The notes below the pieces were generated by a model. It searched no databases, was not told the origin of the DNA, and saw only the letters and a program-made list of their open reading frames with translations. The translations under genes and the position numbers were made by a program. Of a DNA stretch of 64,000 bases, positions 55,882 through 64,000 are shown one piece after another. Each line of letters opens with the position of its first letter. Position 1 is the first letter of the stretch. The DNA is taken from positions 1 to 64,000 of the forward strand of contig CANRID010000003.1 in assembly GCA_947630665.1 (NCBI GenBank), given 5' to 3'. This DNA is from an uncultured Bacteroidales bacterium. Its GTDB lineage: Bacteria; Bacteroidota; Bacteroidia; Bacteroidales; UBA932.

Positions 55882-57435
55882 TTATAGAGGAAGATTGTCG
55901 TGCTTTTTAGGCGGATTGACTAATTTCTTGGTGGCCAATTGCTGTAAAGCGCGAATGATACGGAAACGGGTGTTTCTAGGTTCGATAACATCATCGATGT
56001 ATCCGTAACGGGCTGCATTGTAAGGATTTGCGAATGCTTCCCTGTATTCTTTCTCTTTCTGGGCGGCGAATTCGGATGGATTTTCGGCCTCTTTCATCTC
56101 TTTTCCGTAAAGGACTTCGATGGCTCCGGAAGGACCCATTACCGCAATTTCCGCAGTAGGCCATGCATAATTGATATCTCCTCTCAGATGCTTGCTGCTC
56201 ATCACGCAATATGCACCTCCGTAAGCTTTGCGCAATACTACGGTTACCTTCGGAACGGTCGCTTCTCCGTATGCATACAGAAGTTTGGCCCCGTGAAGGA
56301 TGATGCCGCCGTATTCCTGCTGGGTACCGCAAAGGAAGCCCGGTACATCTACTAACGTTACCAACGGAATGTTGAAGGCATCGCAGAAACGTACGAAACG
56401 TGCGGCTTTGCGGGAAGAGTTGTTATCCAGCACTCCGGCGAGGATTTTCGGCTGGTTGGCCACGATCCCGACGGAGACGCCGTTGAAACGGGCGAAGCCT
56501 ACTACGATATTTTTAGCGTAATCCTGATGTACTTCTAAGAATTTCCCGTCGTCCACGATGGCTCCGATCACTTCATATACATCGTACGGTTTGTTAGGAT
56601 TGTCGGGAATAATGCTGTTCAGTGCATCGTCCAAACGGTCGATAGGGTCTTCTGTCGGAACTACCGGCGTTTCTTCCAGATTGTTCTGAGGTATATAGCT
56701 TAACAGATCCTTGATTACCTGGATTCCTTCCTCTTCGGTTTCTACTGTAAAATGGGCCACGCCGCTTTTAGAGGCATGCACGCTGGCGCCTCCGAGCTGT
56801 TCCTGGGTTACAACTTCGCCGGTAACGGATTTGACCACCTTGGGACCCGTAAGGAACATATAGCTGGTTCCTCTGGTCATGATATTGAAGTCTGTCAAGG
56901 CCGGTGAATATACCGCACCGCCGGCGCAAGGACCGAAGATGGCGGAAATCTGCGGGATGACTCCCGAAGCCAAGATGTTCCGCTGGAAAATTTCGGTATA
57001 GCCTGCCAAGGCGTTCACGCCTTCCTGGATACGGGCTCCGCCGGAGTCGTTCACTCCGATAACCGGAGCGCCCATTCTCATGGCCTGATCCATTATTTTA
57101 CAGATTTTCATGGCGAAACTCTCAGACAGGGATCCTCCGAATACCGTGAAATCCTGTGCGAAAACATATACCAGTCTTCCGTCGATCGTACCGTATCCGG
57201 TTACGACGCCGTCTCCCAGAAATACATTTTTTTCCATTCCGAAGTTGGTGCAACGATGAGTTACAAACATATCGAACTCTTCGAAACTTCCCGGATCCAA
57301 CAGCATGTCGATCCTTTCGCGAGCTGTATATTTGCCTTTTTCATGTTGTGAGTCAATACGTTTTTGACCACCACCGATACGTGCTTTATCACGCAATGCG
57401 ATAAGCGCTTTTACTTGTTCGAGTTGTTGGCTCAT
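55882..57435 (-). CDS. mmdA: Methylmalonyl-CoA decarboxylase alpha subunit (carboxyltransferase)
   Basis: 517 residues, acyl-CoA carboxyltransferase family. Oxyanion and CoA-binding blocks are seen in [25 protein letters not shown] and [16 protein letters not shown], with [13 protein letters not shown] near the C-terminus. The family includes propionyl-CoA carboxylase beta. I assign the decarboxylase because the operon carries membrane beta and gamma subunits and no biotin carboxylase. It moves CO2 from methylmalonyl-CoA to the MmdC biotin, yielding propionyl-CoA. Confidence 0.9.
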   Translation of the reverse strand: MSQQLEQVKALIALRDKARIGGGQKRIDSQHEKGKYTARERIDMLLDPGSFEEFDMFVTHRCTNFGMEKNVFLGDGVVTGYGTIDGRLVYVFAQDFTVFGGSLSESFAMKICKIMDQAMRMGAPVIGVNDSGGARIQEGVNALAGYTEIFQRNILASGVIPQISAIFGPCAGGAVYSPALTDFNIMTRGTSYMFLTGPKVVKSVTGEVVTQEQLGGASVHASKSGVAHFTVETEEEGIQVIKDLLSYIPQNNLEETPVVPTEDPIDRLDDALNSIIPDNPNKPYDVYEVIGAIVDDGKFLEVHQDYAKNIVVGFARFNGVSVGIVANQPKILAGVLDNNSSRKAARFVRFCDAFNIPLVTLVDVPGFLCGTQQEYGGIILHGAKLLYAYGEATVPKVTVVLRKAYGGAYCVMSSKHLRGDINYAWPTAEIAVMGPSGAIEVLYGKEMKEAENPSEFAAQKEKEYREAFANPYNAARYGYIDDVIEPRNTRFRIIRALQQLATKKLVNPPKKHDNLPL

Positions 57436-57465
57436 TTTATATTTGAATTAGATTTTTAAATAAAA

Positions 57466-57879
57466 TTACATTTTAGACGGGTCTTCGCATATTTCGGTGA
57501 GTACGCCCAGTGTGGATTTCGGATGCAGAAATGCGATATTGAGGCCTTCCGCGCCTTTTCTCGGAGCTTTATCGATCAATTGCACACCTTTGGCGGATAA
57601 TTCATCCAGGGCCTTTTGCACGCCGTTCGTAGCGAATGCGATGTGATGCACACCTTCGCCTCTTTTTTCGATGAACTTGGCGATAGTCCCTTCTGGATCA
57701 GTGCTTTCTAACAGCTCCAGTTTCGTCTGTCCTATTTTAAAGAAAGCGGTTTTTACTTTCTGGTCTTTTACTTCTTCGATAGAGTAGCATTTAAGACCTA
57801 ATTTTTCTTCATAATAAGGGATAGCGGTTTCCAAAGACTTAACTGCTATGCCAATGTGTTCAATATGTGATAGTTCCAT
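57466..57879 (-). CDS. mce: Methylmalonyl-CoA epimerase
   Basis: 137 residues, glyoxalase/VOC fold. Metal-binding and family features: HIEHIGIAVKSLETA at the N-terminus, GEGVHHIAFAT in the middle, and a C-terminal LTEICED. It interconverts (R)- and (S)-methylmalonyl-CoA in the succinate-propionate pathway. I use ATG 57879; an upstream frame to 57927 crosses the promoter. It heads the operon with the decarboxylase. Confidence 0.93.
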   Translation of the reverse strand: MELSHIEHIGIAVKSLETAIPYYEEKLGLKCYSIEEVKDQKVKTAFFKIGQTKLELLESTDPEGTIAKFIEKRGEGVHHIAFATNGVQKALDELSAKGVQLIDKAPRKGAEGLNIAFLHPKSTLGVLTEICEDPSKM

Positions 57880-57924
57880 TGTTAGTAGTAATAGTTTAAT
57901 ATGGTTTTTATTGAATTTATCCTG

Positions 57925-57932
57925 CAAATTTA
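57925..57932 (-). promoter_or_regulatory. -7 box for the mce-mmd operon
   Basis: Minus-strand TAAATTTG matches TAnnTTTG, 46 bases upstream of the mce ATG. No -33 match. A plus-strand TACCTTTG lies 9 bases further on (57942-57949). Confidence 0.5.
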
Positions 57933-57964
57933 GTAAAATTATACCTTTGCCATAGATTTTTTAT

Positions 57965-57995
57965 AAAAAAATCCCGCTCTGCTTAAAAGCGGGAT
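57965..57995 (-). terminator. Terminator after yebC
   Basis: ATCCCGCT (57971-57978) pairs with AGCGGGAT (57988-57995). On the minus strand six T's follow (A's at 57965-57970). TTTTT at 58001-58005 gives partial plus-strand function. Confidence 0.7.
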
Positions 57996-58060
57996 CTGTC
58001 TTTTTAGCGGCCAGGTTTGCTGCATGCCAACAGACCGGCCTATAATGAATGTTTGGGAAT

Positions 58061-58783
58061 TTACTCGGATATGTCCATCAGATGATATACGTTCTGTACA
58101 TCATCATCGTTTTCGAATCTGTCGATCAGCTTTTCCAGATCCGCTTTTTCTTCCGGGGTAAGTTTTTTGGGTTCCGTAGTAGGGATACGCTCGAAACCTC
58201 CCGATACTATCTCGAATCCGTTTTCTTCCAAATACTTCTGGATGGCGCCGAATGATTCGAAAGATCCGTAGATTATTATTTCGTCTTCTTCCTGGAAGAC
58301 CTCTTCACCTCCAGCATCGATCAGCTCTAACTCCAACTCCTCCAGATCCACCGGTGCGGCCGATTTCACCTTGAATACGCATTTGCGCTCGAACATGAAA
58401 TCCACGCTGCCCGAAGTCCCCAGCGAGCCTCCGAATTTATTGAAATAGCTCCGGATATTCGCCACCGTACGGGTAGGATTGTCGGTAGCGGTTTCGATCA
58501 GAAAAGCGATTCCGTGCGGACCGTAGCCTTCATATACGACCTCCTTATAATCCGCATGATCTTTTTCCACAGCTCTTTTGATAGCCCTTTCGATATTCTC
58601 CTTGGGCATGTTCTCGCTTTTGGCAGACTGGATGAGGGTACGGAGCCTTGGGTTGCTGTCAGGGTCGGGTCCGCCGGCTTTCGCCGCGATGGTGATTTCT
58701 TTTCCTAACCTGGTAAAAACGCGGGCCATATTGCCCCAGCGTTTGAATTTTCTTTCTTTTCTGAATTCAAAAGCTCTTCCCAT
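58061..58783 (-). CDS. yebC: YebC/PmpR family protein
   Basis: 240 residues covering all three YebC domains. Seen: MGRAFEFRKERKFKRWGNMARVFTRLGKEI, SNPRLRTLIQSAKSENMPKENIERAIKRA, EGYGPHGIAFLIE, NIRSYFNKFGGSLGTSGSV. The family was called a transcription regulator; recent work links members to translation of difficult proline-rich motifs. It follows the TPR gene by 3 bases. Confidence 0.93.
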   Translation of the reverse strand: MGRAFEFRKERKFKRWGNMARVFTRLGKEITIAAKAGGPDPDSNPRLRTLIQSAKSENMPKENIERAIKRAVEKDHADYKEVVYEGYGPHGIAFLIETATDNPTRTVANIRSYFNKFGGSLGTSGSVDFMFERKCVFKVKSAAPVDLEELELELIDAGGEEVFQEEDEIIIYGSFESFGAIQKYLEENGFEIVSGGFERIPTTEPKKLTPEEKADLEKLIDRFENDDDVQNVYHLMDISE

Positions 58784-58786
58784 GAC

Positions 58787-59464
58787 TTATTTTGTTATCT
58801 GCTGGATACGGGCGATATATTTGTTGATCTCGTATCCTTCTGCTGATTGTGGATATTTGGTTTTGATCTCGTCGTACATTTTAAGGGCATCCTCGGGTTT
58901 GCCTGTTTCCTCGTATATGAGGCCTGCTTTAAGCAAATAGGCGGCTGCCAGGATATTGTCGGCGGTAGAGGCGGCTTTTTTATAATAATCGGCTGCCGTC
59001 TCGAAATCGCTGAGTCCCGCATACGCATCTCCGATGCAGGCGAGCGCCCTGGCCGACATGATCGGGTCTTTCACACTGTATTTTTTCAGGTAATCGAGAG
59101 CCTCCCGATAATTTCCCGATTGCAATTCGCAGATTCCTGCGTAAAAATAAACGGCTTCTCCGGCGGATGTGCCGTAGTCTTCTATAATCTGTTTGAATCC
59201 CAAGGTATTTCCGTCTCCGTTAAGGGCAAGGGCGAAAGAGTCGGCCCTGAAATATTGCTCGGCGGGAAACATCTGGGCCATCGCTTCCTGTTGTTTGGGC
59301 AGGCGTACCAGGTGATGGTAAGCGAAAATGGCAACGGCGATCAGGACGATGGCGGCGCCTGTATAAAGTAATGGTTTCCTGTTGTCTGTCAAAAACTGCT
59401 CGGTTTTCGACAAAGCTTCTTCTACGTTTATTTCGGGATCCTGGGTGTTTTTATTTTTTGACAT
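58787..59464 (-). CDS. Membrane-anchored tetratricopeptide-repeat protein (YfgM-like layout)
   Basis: 225 residues. A cytosolic acidic lead (1-30) and one membrane span (about 32-52) precede TPR-type helices from about residue 95 to the end, with repeat cores such as YREALDYLKKYS, DFETAADYYKKA and KPEDALKMYDEIK. The layout resembles YfgM, an ancillary SecYEG protein, but TPRs are generic. It is first in an operon with yebC. Confidence 0.82.
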   Translation of the reverse strand: MSKNKNTQDPEINVEEALSKTEQFLTDNRKPLLYTGAAIVLIAVAIFAYHHLVRLPKQQEAMAQMFPAEQYFRADSFALALNGDGNTLGFKQIIEDYGTSAGEAVYFYAGICELQSGNYREALDYLKKYSVKDPIMSARALACIGDAYAGLSDFETAADYYKKAASTADNILAAAYLLKAGLIYEETGKPEDALKMYDEIKTKYPQSAEGYEINKYIARIQQITK

Positions 59465-59488
59465 TTCATTAAATTTTTATGCAGATTG

Positions 59489-59496
59489 CAAAAATA
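59489..59496 (-). promoter_or_regulatory. -7 box for the TPR-yebC operon
   Basis: Minus-strand TATTTTTG matches TAnnTTTG. A CAAA at 59515-59518 (TTTG on minus) lies 18 bases upstream, one less than the usual spacing. Confidence 0.5.
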
Positions 59497-59623
59497 CAAT
59501 ATTTTGTCTAAACACAAACATAAATTTATAATTTATTTAATATGTTCTTCTCCGATAATCCGTTACGGGAAACGGAAGTTTTACTATTTGATCGAATTCC
59601 GAGGATATTCCGCGAATTCTTCC

Positions 59624-59631
59624 TATCTTTG
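59624..59631 (+). promoter_or_regulatory. -7 box for the recF operon
   Basis: TATCTTTG matches TAnnTTTG, 82 bases before the recF ATG. The leader contains the direct repeat CGGACCGG. No -33 match. Confidence 0.5.
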
Positions 59632-59713
59632 TAAGACCTGTCCCGACAGATTTATAAACCGGACCGGAGAATTATCGGACCGGTGCCAAGTGTTTTCAAG
59701 AGTACCGTGAATT

Positions 59714-60808
59714 ATGTATCTGAGCAGAATATTGATTTCCAATTTTAAGAATATCCGGAGCGCGGACCTGGCTTTTTCCAAAAAAATCAACTGTATTTGC
59801 GGCAATAACGGGGAGGGCAAAACCAATTTGCTGGATGCCATTTATTATCTGTCGATGACCAAAAGTTATTTCCATGCTTCGGACGCTTTTACCTTTACGT
59901 TCGGAGAAAGTTCCGCTGCGTTGAACGGCACGTATGTAAGGGATGACGGAACGGAAGATAAAATCAGCCTGAGGGTAGTCTCTCCCAATGACAAGACGGT
60001 CAAACGCAACGGCAAGGCTTACAGTCGGCTGTCGGAACATATAGGTGTCATTCCTATCGTAATGGTTTCTCCGTCGGACACGGGGCTGATCCGGGAAGGG
60101 GGCGATGAAAGACGCAAATTCATGAATTCCCTTTTGTCGCAGGTAGATAAGGAATACCTGAAGAGAATCCAGCAATACAACCAGTTGCTGGCGCAGCGGA
60201 ATAAATTGCTGAAAATGCCTCCGGTGTGTATGGAACTGCTCGATACCCTGAATGAGCAAATGGATGCCCATGCCGATTATATATATTATAAAAGGAAAAT
60301 CCTGTGCGAGGAATTGTCCTCTTTGGCCCGGGAATATTATGGGGCCCTGAGCGGAAGCAAGGAGGAAATATCGCTCCGGTATGTTTCGGATCTGGATCAG
60401 GTGCCTCTGACGGAGCTTTTCGCCCGGGCGTTGGAAAGGGATCTGTTTTTGAAATATACCACTGTCGGGATACAGAAGGATGATGTGGAATTTTCCATGA
60501 ACGGGTATCCTATAAAGAAATGCGGTTCGCAGGGACAGCAGAAAAGTTTCCTGATTGCATTGAAGCTGGCGCAGTTCCGGCTGATGAAACAGATGCACGG
60601 GGTGACTCCGGTATTATTGCTGGACGATGTATTCGACAAGTTGGATATGCAGCGGGTGGAGTACCTGTTGGAATTAGTGGCCGGAGATGCTTTCGGACAG
60701 ATATTCATTTCGGATAGCAATAAGGTGAGAATGGGCAGGATCCTCGATGCGGTGCTGAACGATCATAAAAGTTTTACGGTAGAGAGGGGCGTTTTTACGG
60801 AACAGTAG
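59714..60808 (+). CDS. recF: DNA replication and repair protein RecF
   Basis: 364 residues, the normal RecF length. Walker A GNNGEGKT is at 30-37 after FKNI. The ABC-type signature region is CGSQGQQKSFLIALKLAQ (about 272-289), and Walker B is LLLDDVFDKLD (about 301-311). It loads RecA at single-strand gaps. Unlike in E. coli it is not beside dnaA or dnaN; the neighbour is DUF721. Confidence 0.95.
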   Translation: MYLSRILISNFKNIRSADLAFSKKINCICGNNGEGKTNLLDAIYYLSMTKSYFHASDAFTFTFGESSAALNGTYVRDDGTEDKISLRVVSPNDKTVKRNGKAYSRLSEHIGVIPIVMVSPSDTGLIREGGDERRKFMNSLLSQVDKEYLKRIQQYNQLLAQRNKLLKMPPVCMELLDTLNEQMDAHADYIYYKRKILCEELSSLAREYYGALSGSKEEISLRYVSDLDQVPLTELFARALERDLFLKYTTVGIQKDDVEFSMNGYPIKKCGSQGQQKSFLIALKLAQFRLMKQMHGVTPVLLLDDVFDKLDMQRVEYLLELVAGDAFGQIFISDSNKVRMGRILDAVLNDHKSFTVERGVFTEQ

Positions 60809-60821
60809 CGGAAGGAGGGTT

Positions 60822-61112
60822 ATGAAACAGGAAAATTCCAAAAGCATAGGGGAGGTGATTGCGCTTTTTATCCGGGAACAAGGCTTGGAGGAAGGCCTTT
60901 TGCGCGTGCGGGTGTATGAGGCCTGGGATGCGGTTTGCGGAGAACGGGTGGCGGTCGCTACGTTGCGGAAATATTATAAGAATAAGATATTGTACTGCAC
61001 GCTGAATTCTTCCATGCTCAGAAACCGGTTGTATCCTCAGAGAGGACAGTTGCTGGACGGAATCAACAAGCGTCTGCAGGCTCCTTTGGTCAAGGATATC
61101 GTTTTAAAGTAA
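60822..61112 (+). CDS. DUF721 family protein (DciA-like)
   Basis: 96 residues. The fold matches the C-terminal module of DUF721/DciA: VRVYEAWDAVCGERVAVATLRKYYKNKILYCTLNSSMLRNRL. Longer members (DciA) load the replicative helicase. This short form and its place after recF fit a replication or repair role, not proven. The start is 13 bases after recF. Confidence 0.82.
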   Translation: MKQENSKSIGEVIALFIREQGLEEGLLRVRVYEAWDAVCGERVAVATLRKYYKNKILYCTLNSSMLRNRLYPQRGQLLDGINKRLQAPLVKDIVLK

Positions 61113-61147
61113 AAGGTTTGCCGAGTTATTAATATGAATTGTCGGAT

Positions 61148-62365
61148 ATGAAAATCGTTGCGGATGCGGATATCCCGTTTTTGAAGGGAGTGTTCGAGCC
61201 TTATGCGGAGGTCGTGTATGAGAAAGGGAATGCGATCGGTCCCCGGACCGTTAGGGATGCGGATGCGTTGATTATCCGTACCCGGACCCGATGCGATGCC
61301 GCCTTGCTCGAAGGATCCCGGGTGCGGCTGATCGCTTCGGCCACCATCGGGAAAGATCATGTGGATCTGGAGTATTGCCGCCGTCACGGGATTTGTTTTC
61401 TCAATGCGGCGGGATGCAACGCGGGCGGAGTCATGCAATATGTTTATACGGCCTTGTTCGCTTTAGCTCAAAAAAACGGATTGCGTTTGCGGTTCGGAGA
61501 GCATCCGACCGGTTCCGGAACGCAGTGCGGGGAGATACGGGCGGGAGAAGTCCCTGCGGGAGAGGGGAAACGGGAAAAAGAGACGGAAACGGCCGTGCGG
61601 GTGCTCGGGGTGATCGGAGTCGGACATGTAGGGAGCAAAGTGGCGGATTTGGGCGAATACCTCGGCTTCGAAGTGCTGCGGAACGACCCGCCCAAGGAGA
61701 GGGAACAGGAGGAAGCCTTGCGCAAGGGGATTATCTTACCGGAAAAAGCCGTCCGGTATTGCACTCTGGACGAGTTGTTGCGGCGCTCGGACGCGGTAAC
61801 CATACATGTGCCTTTGGAGGCATCGACCGTTTCTTTAGCAGACGGGCATTTTTTCTCCCGTATGAAGGACGGCGCGGTTTTTATTAACACGTCCCGGGGG
61901 GAGGTGGTGGACGAAGCCGCCTTGATGCAGGCCTGCGGACGGCTGTCGGGACTGATCTTGGATGTATGGGGCGGCGAACCGCAGATCGATCGCAGGCTCC
62001 TTGCCCTGGCCGATATCGCCACTCCCCATATCGCCGGCTATTCTTATGAAGGAAAACTTAACGGGACAACCTTGACGGTGCGGGGGACGGCCGGATTTTT
62101 TAATATAGAACCTCTGAAAGAGTTTACCGCCCCCGCCGATACCCCCAATCCCAATCATTTGGATCTCAAGGGAGCGGAACAGGCGGAAATTTGTGATGTA
62201 CTTACCGGTATTTTTCCTATCTTTGAACTGGATAGGCAATTGCGGGATCGTCCGCAGGATTTCGAGCAGATTAGAAGTAATTATAAATATCGGAGGGAAT
62301 TTTATGTTAACACAGTCAGACATGATTCAATTGGAGCGGAAAGGGATTTCGGAAGAATCCCTTGA
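61148..62365 (+). CDS. pdxB: 4-phosphoerythronate dehydrogenase
   Basis: 405 residues from ATG 61148. D-2-hydroxyacid dehydrogenase fold: KIVADADIPFL start, SATIGKDHVD and CNAGGVMQYV, the nucleotide loop GVIGVGHVGSKVA, then NTSRGEVVDE and PHIAGYSYEGK carrying the catalytic residues. It oxidises 4-phosphoerythronate for pyridoxal phosphate synthesis. About 35 polar residues (roughly 124-158) are inserted just before the NAD domain. The last 62 bases overlap the next gene. Confidence 0.9.
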   Translation: MKIVADADIPFLKGVFEPYAEVVYEKGNAIGPRTVRDADALIIRTRTRCDAALLEGSRVRLIASATIGKDHVDLEYCRRHGICFLNAAGCNAGGVMQYVYTALFALAQKNGLRLRFGEHPTGSGTQCGEIRAGEVPAGEGKREKETETAVRVLGVIGVGHVGSKVADLGEYLGFEVLRNDPPKEREQEEALRKGIILPEKAVRYCTLDELLRRSDAVTIHVPLEASTVSLADGHFFSRMKDGAVFINTSRGEVVDEAALMQACGRLSGLILDVWGGEPQIDRRLLALADIATPHIAGYSYEGKLNGTTLTVRGTAGFFNIEPLKEFTAPADTPNPNHLDLKGAEQAEICDVLTGIFPIFELDRQLRDRPQDFEQIRSNYKYRREFYVNTVRHDSIGAERDFGRIP

Positions 62366-63764
62366 AACGCAGCTGAAAAATTTCACGACCGGCTTTCCTT
62401 TTTTACGGATTGCAGATCCCGCTACGCCCAAGAGGGGCATTAAAGTGCTGTCGCAGGAGCAGCAGGAGCAGGCATTGGAGAACGCCCGCCTTTTCGGAGG
62501 AGAAGTCTGTAAATTCGTTCCGGCTTCCGGTGCGGCTACGCGGATGTTCAAGGATCTGTTCGAGGCGCTCGCATCCGTCCAAAACGGCGAACTTGCCGCC
62601 GATGCTTCCCCGGCCTGCAAATATGTGGAAAATATCCACCGGTTTCCTTTTTTTGATGCGGCGCATATCCTCCGGCTTACGCTTTATTCCCGGGGGCTCG
62701 ATTACGGCTCCAAGCCTAAAGGATTGATAGAGTTTCATAAGTATCCCGACGGGAATCGCACTCCTTTTGAGGAACACATGGTGGAAGGAGCCATGTACGC
62801 CCGTCAGCCGTCGGGAAAGGTAAAGATGACGGTAACCGTGTCTCCGGAACATATAGAGGAATTCAAACGCCTGCTCGATTCGGTGCGGGAAAAATATGAA
62901 AACCGTTTCTCATGTCGTTATGACATAGAGTTTACCGTCCAGTCCCCTTCAACGGACATGATCGCTGCGGACGACCGGAACCGCCCTTTCCGAACGGAGG
63001 ACGGCCGGTTATTGTTCAGACCCGGAGGCCACGGGGCTTTGTTGAAAAACCTGAATGAAATAGATTCCGATATTATCGTGATAAAGAACATAGATAATGT
63101 GGTGAAAGAATCTTTGCTGGAGGAAACGGTAAAATGGAAGAAAATCCTTATCGGGACAGCCGTGCGGCTCAGAGAAGATATTTCCGGGTATCTGCGGCGG
63201 ATAGATGCGGAGGAAGCGTCCGGAAAAGGCGTTTCGGAAAGCCTTCTGAAAGAGATAAGGAAATTTATGTCGGCAGAATTCTGTGTGGAAATGCCCGATC
63301 TGCCCGAGGATGAAACGGCGGCCTTTTTAAGGAAAAAACTGGACCGGCCGGTGCGGGTGTGCGGAATGGTGAAAAACGAAGGGGAACCCGGGGGAGGGCC
63401 TTTTATTATTCTTCATCCCGACGGATCCACTTCTTTGCAGATACTGGAATCGGCCCAGATAGACCTCTCGAATCCGGATTCGGCCCGGGCGGTAAAACAA
63501 TCCACGCATTTCAATCCGGTGGATCTGGTCTGCTCGGTAAAAAATTATAAGGGGGAAAAGTTCGATCTGTCCCGTTATTCCGATCCGGCTACCGGCTTTA
63601 TTTCCGTCAAAAGCTACGAGGGACGTAAATTGAAAGCCCAGGAATTGCCGGGATTGTGGAACGGCGCCATGAGCGACTGGAACACCCAGTTCGTGGAAGT
63701 GCCGCTGATTACATTCAATCCCGTGAAAACCGTACTGGATTTATTGCGTCCGGCGCATGAATAA
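62304..63764 (+). CDS. DUF4301 family protein, possible nucleotidyltransferase
   Basis: 486 residues from ATG 62304, chosen for GGAGGG at 62292-62297; the frame is open 111 bases further up inside pdxB. The family has no assigned function. I see three blocks in the order used by UDP-sugar pyrophosphorylases: FVPASGAATRMFKDLF (71-86, like the GGxGTR loop), KPKGLIEFHKY with RTPFEEH (138-158), and RPGGHGALLKNL plus KNIDNVV (239-250 and 261-267), where UDP-GlcNAc pyrophosphorylases have an NGGLY/GHG segment and VDN. This suggests a GT-A nucleotidyltransferase. Substrate unknown. Confidence 0.8.
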   Translation: MLTQSDMIQLERKGISEESLETQLKNFTTGFPFLRIADPATPKRGIKVLSQEQQEQALENARLFGGEVCKFVPASGAATRMFKDLFEALASVQNGELAADASPACKYVENIHRFPFFDAAHILRLTLYSRGLDYGSKPKGLIEFHKYPDGNRTPFEEHMVEGAMYARQPSGKVKMTVTVSPEHIEEFKRLLDSVREKYENRFSCRYDIEFTVQSPSTDMIAADDRNRPFRTEDGRLLFRPGGHGALLKNLNEIDSDIIVIKNIDNVVKESLLEETVKWKKILIGTAVRLREDISGYLRRIDAEEASGKGVSESLLKEIRKFMSAEFCVEMPDLPEDETAAFLRKKLDRPVRVCGMVKNEGEPGGGPFIILHPDGSTSLQILESAQIDLSNPDSARAVKQSTHFNPVDLVCSVKNYKGEKFDLSRYSDPATGFISVKSYEGRKLKAQELPGLWNGAMSDWNTQFVEVPLITFNPVKTVLDLLRPAHE

Positions 63765-63804
63765 CGCTCCCGAGCGGAGTCTGAGCTATGGAATTAATTG
63801 AAAA

Positions 63805-63838
63805 TCACCCCTGCCATAATGAACTTTGACAGGGGTGA
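63805..63838. terminator. Terminator between DUF4301 and the right-edge gene
   Basis: A 9-bp perfect stem (63805-63813 with 63830-63838) and a 16-base loop lie between two convergent genes. The minus side has a short A/T stretch (TTTT), so it may act for both. Confidence 0.6.
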
Positions 63839-63863
63839 CTTGTATGCTTTTGCGTAAGGCGGA

Positions 63864-64000
63864 TTACCAACCGAGAACATAGGCGAAAATCAGAGGAGCG
63901 ACGATGGTGGCGTCTGATTCCACGATGAATTTCGGAGTGTCTACGTCTAATTTGCCCCAGGTGATTTTTTCGTTGGGTACGGCACCGGAATAGGACCCGT
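63864..64000 (-). CDS. Deoxyhypusine synthase-like protein, C-terminal part
   Basis: 45 residues are visible, ending in LIFAYVLGW. The part SGAVPNEKITWGKLDVDTPK and the following VESDATIVAPL match the C-terminal region of deoxyhypusine synthase (SGARPDEAVSWGK in the eukaryotic enzyme, whose lysine is catalytic nearby). Bacteria have no hypusine; bacterial relatives are thought to make polyamines such as homospermidine. The 5' part lies beyond the window. Confidence 0.75.
   Translation of the reverse strand, partial: GSYSGAVPNEKITWGKLDVDTPKFIVESDATIVAPLIFAYVLGW

Noticed and set aside
55882..57435. Propionyl-CoA carboxylase beta subunit
   Set aside because: No biotin carboxylase gene is present and the operon carries membrane decarboxylase subunits.
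59668..59693. Hairpin or operator from CGGACCGG repeats in the recF leader
   Set aside because: The copies are direct repeats with only partial pairing; no stable stem or known site results.

Overview
The window is a chromosomal segment of a Bacteroidota bacterium, most likely order Bacteroidales. Evidence: a SusC/SusD polysaccharide utilisation locus with a SusR-like membrane regulator; promoters of the Bacteroidetes sigma type (TTTG, N19-21, TAnnTTTG) ahead of many operons; a Chlamydia/spirochaete-like V-type ATPase gene order (E, DUF2764, A, B, D, I, K); an Na+-pumping methylmalonyl-CoA decarboxylase operon; and a DUF4301 gene. I cannot fix the genus. No phage, insertion sequence, CRISPR array, tRNA or 16S/23S/5S rRNA gene is visible. 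Both ends cut a gene.

Layout. 1-5.2 kb: tail of an unknown gene, then rpsA, rnz and a periplasmic S41 protease. 5.2-7.3 kb (minus): mltG and a GH73-LysM glucosaminidase. 7.3-12.6 kb: cdd, the SRP RNA running straight into mnmA, a PhnP-like MBL hydrolase (minus), an RsmI-like methylase, folB and mtaB. 12.6-17.2 kb (minus): a 1548-residue TamB. 17.3-19.9 kb: tsaD and a COG2509-like flavoprotein. 19.9-26.5 kb (minus): slyD, and an operon M14 peptidase, tldD, pmbA, nhaC. 26.6-28.7 kb: a CPA2 cation/proton antiporter.

28.9-41.6 kb is the accessory-type block, a compact beta-glucan locus: SusR-like sensor, SusC, SusD, a PKD plus tandem-repeat surface glycan-binding lipoprotein, a BACON-GH16 laminarinase-like lipoprotein and a GH3 beta-glucosidase. 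Together they would bind and cut a beta-1,3-type glucan outside the cell, import oligomers and finish them to glucose in the periplasm. A hairpin with a T-run lies inside the operon, between the binding protein and the GH16.

41.7-45.4 kb (minus): rpmE type B, BI-1/YccA, a GH171/NamZ-like protein and glmM. 45.8-53.1 kb (minus): V-ATPase with the five Na+ ligands of the Enterococcus K ring conserved. 53.3-57.9 kb (minus): mce, mmdA, a lamin-tail/OadG fusion, mmdC and mmdB. The last two operons sit head to tail, so a decarboxylation-driven Na+ exporter and a probable Na+ V-ATPase are neighbours: a sodium-energetics island. 58.1-59.5 kb (minus): a TPR membrane protein and yebC. 59.7-63.8 kb: recF, DUF721, pdxB and DUF4301. 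The right edge holds the C-terminus of a deoxyhypusine synthase-like protein (minus).

The best leads for something undescribed are the palindromic back-to-back -7 promoters, the DUF4301 protein with UDP-sugar-pyrophosphorylase-like motifs, the lamin-tail/OadG fusion, the SRP RNA/mnmA arrangement and several convergent gene pairs with no intergenic DNA.
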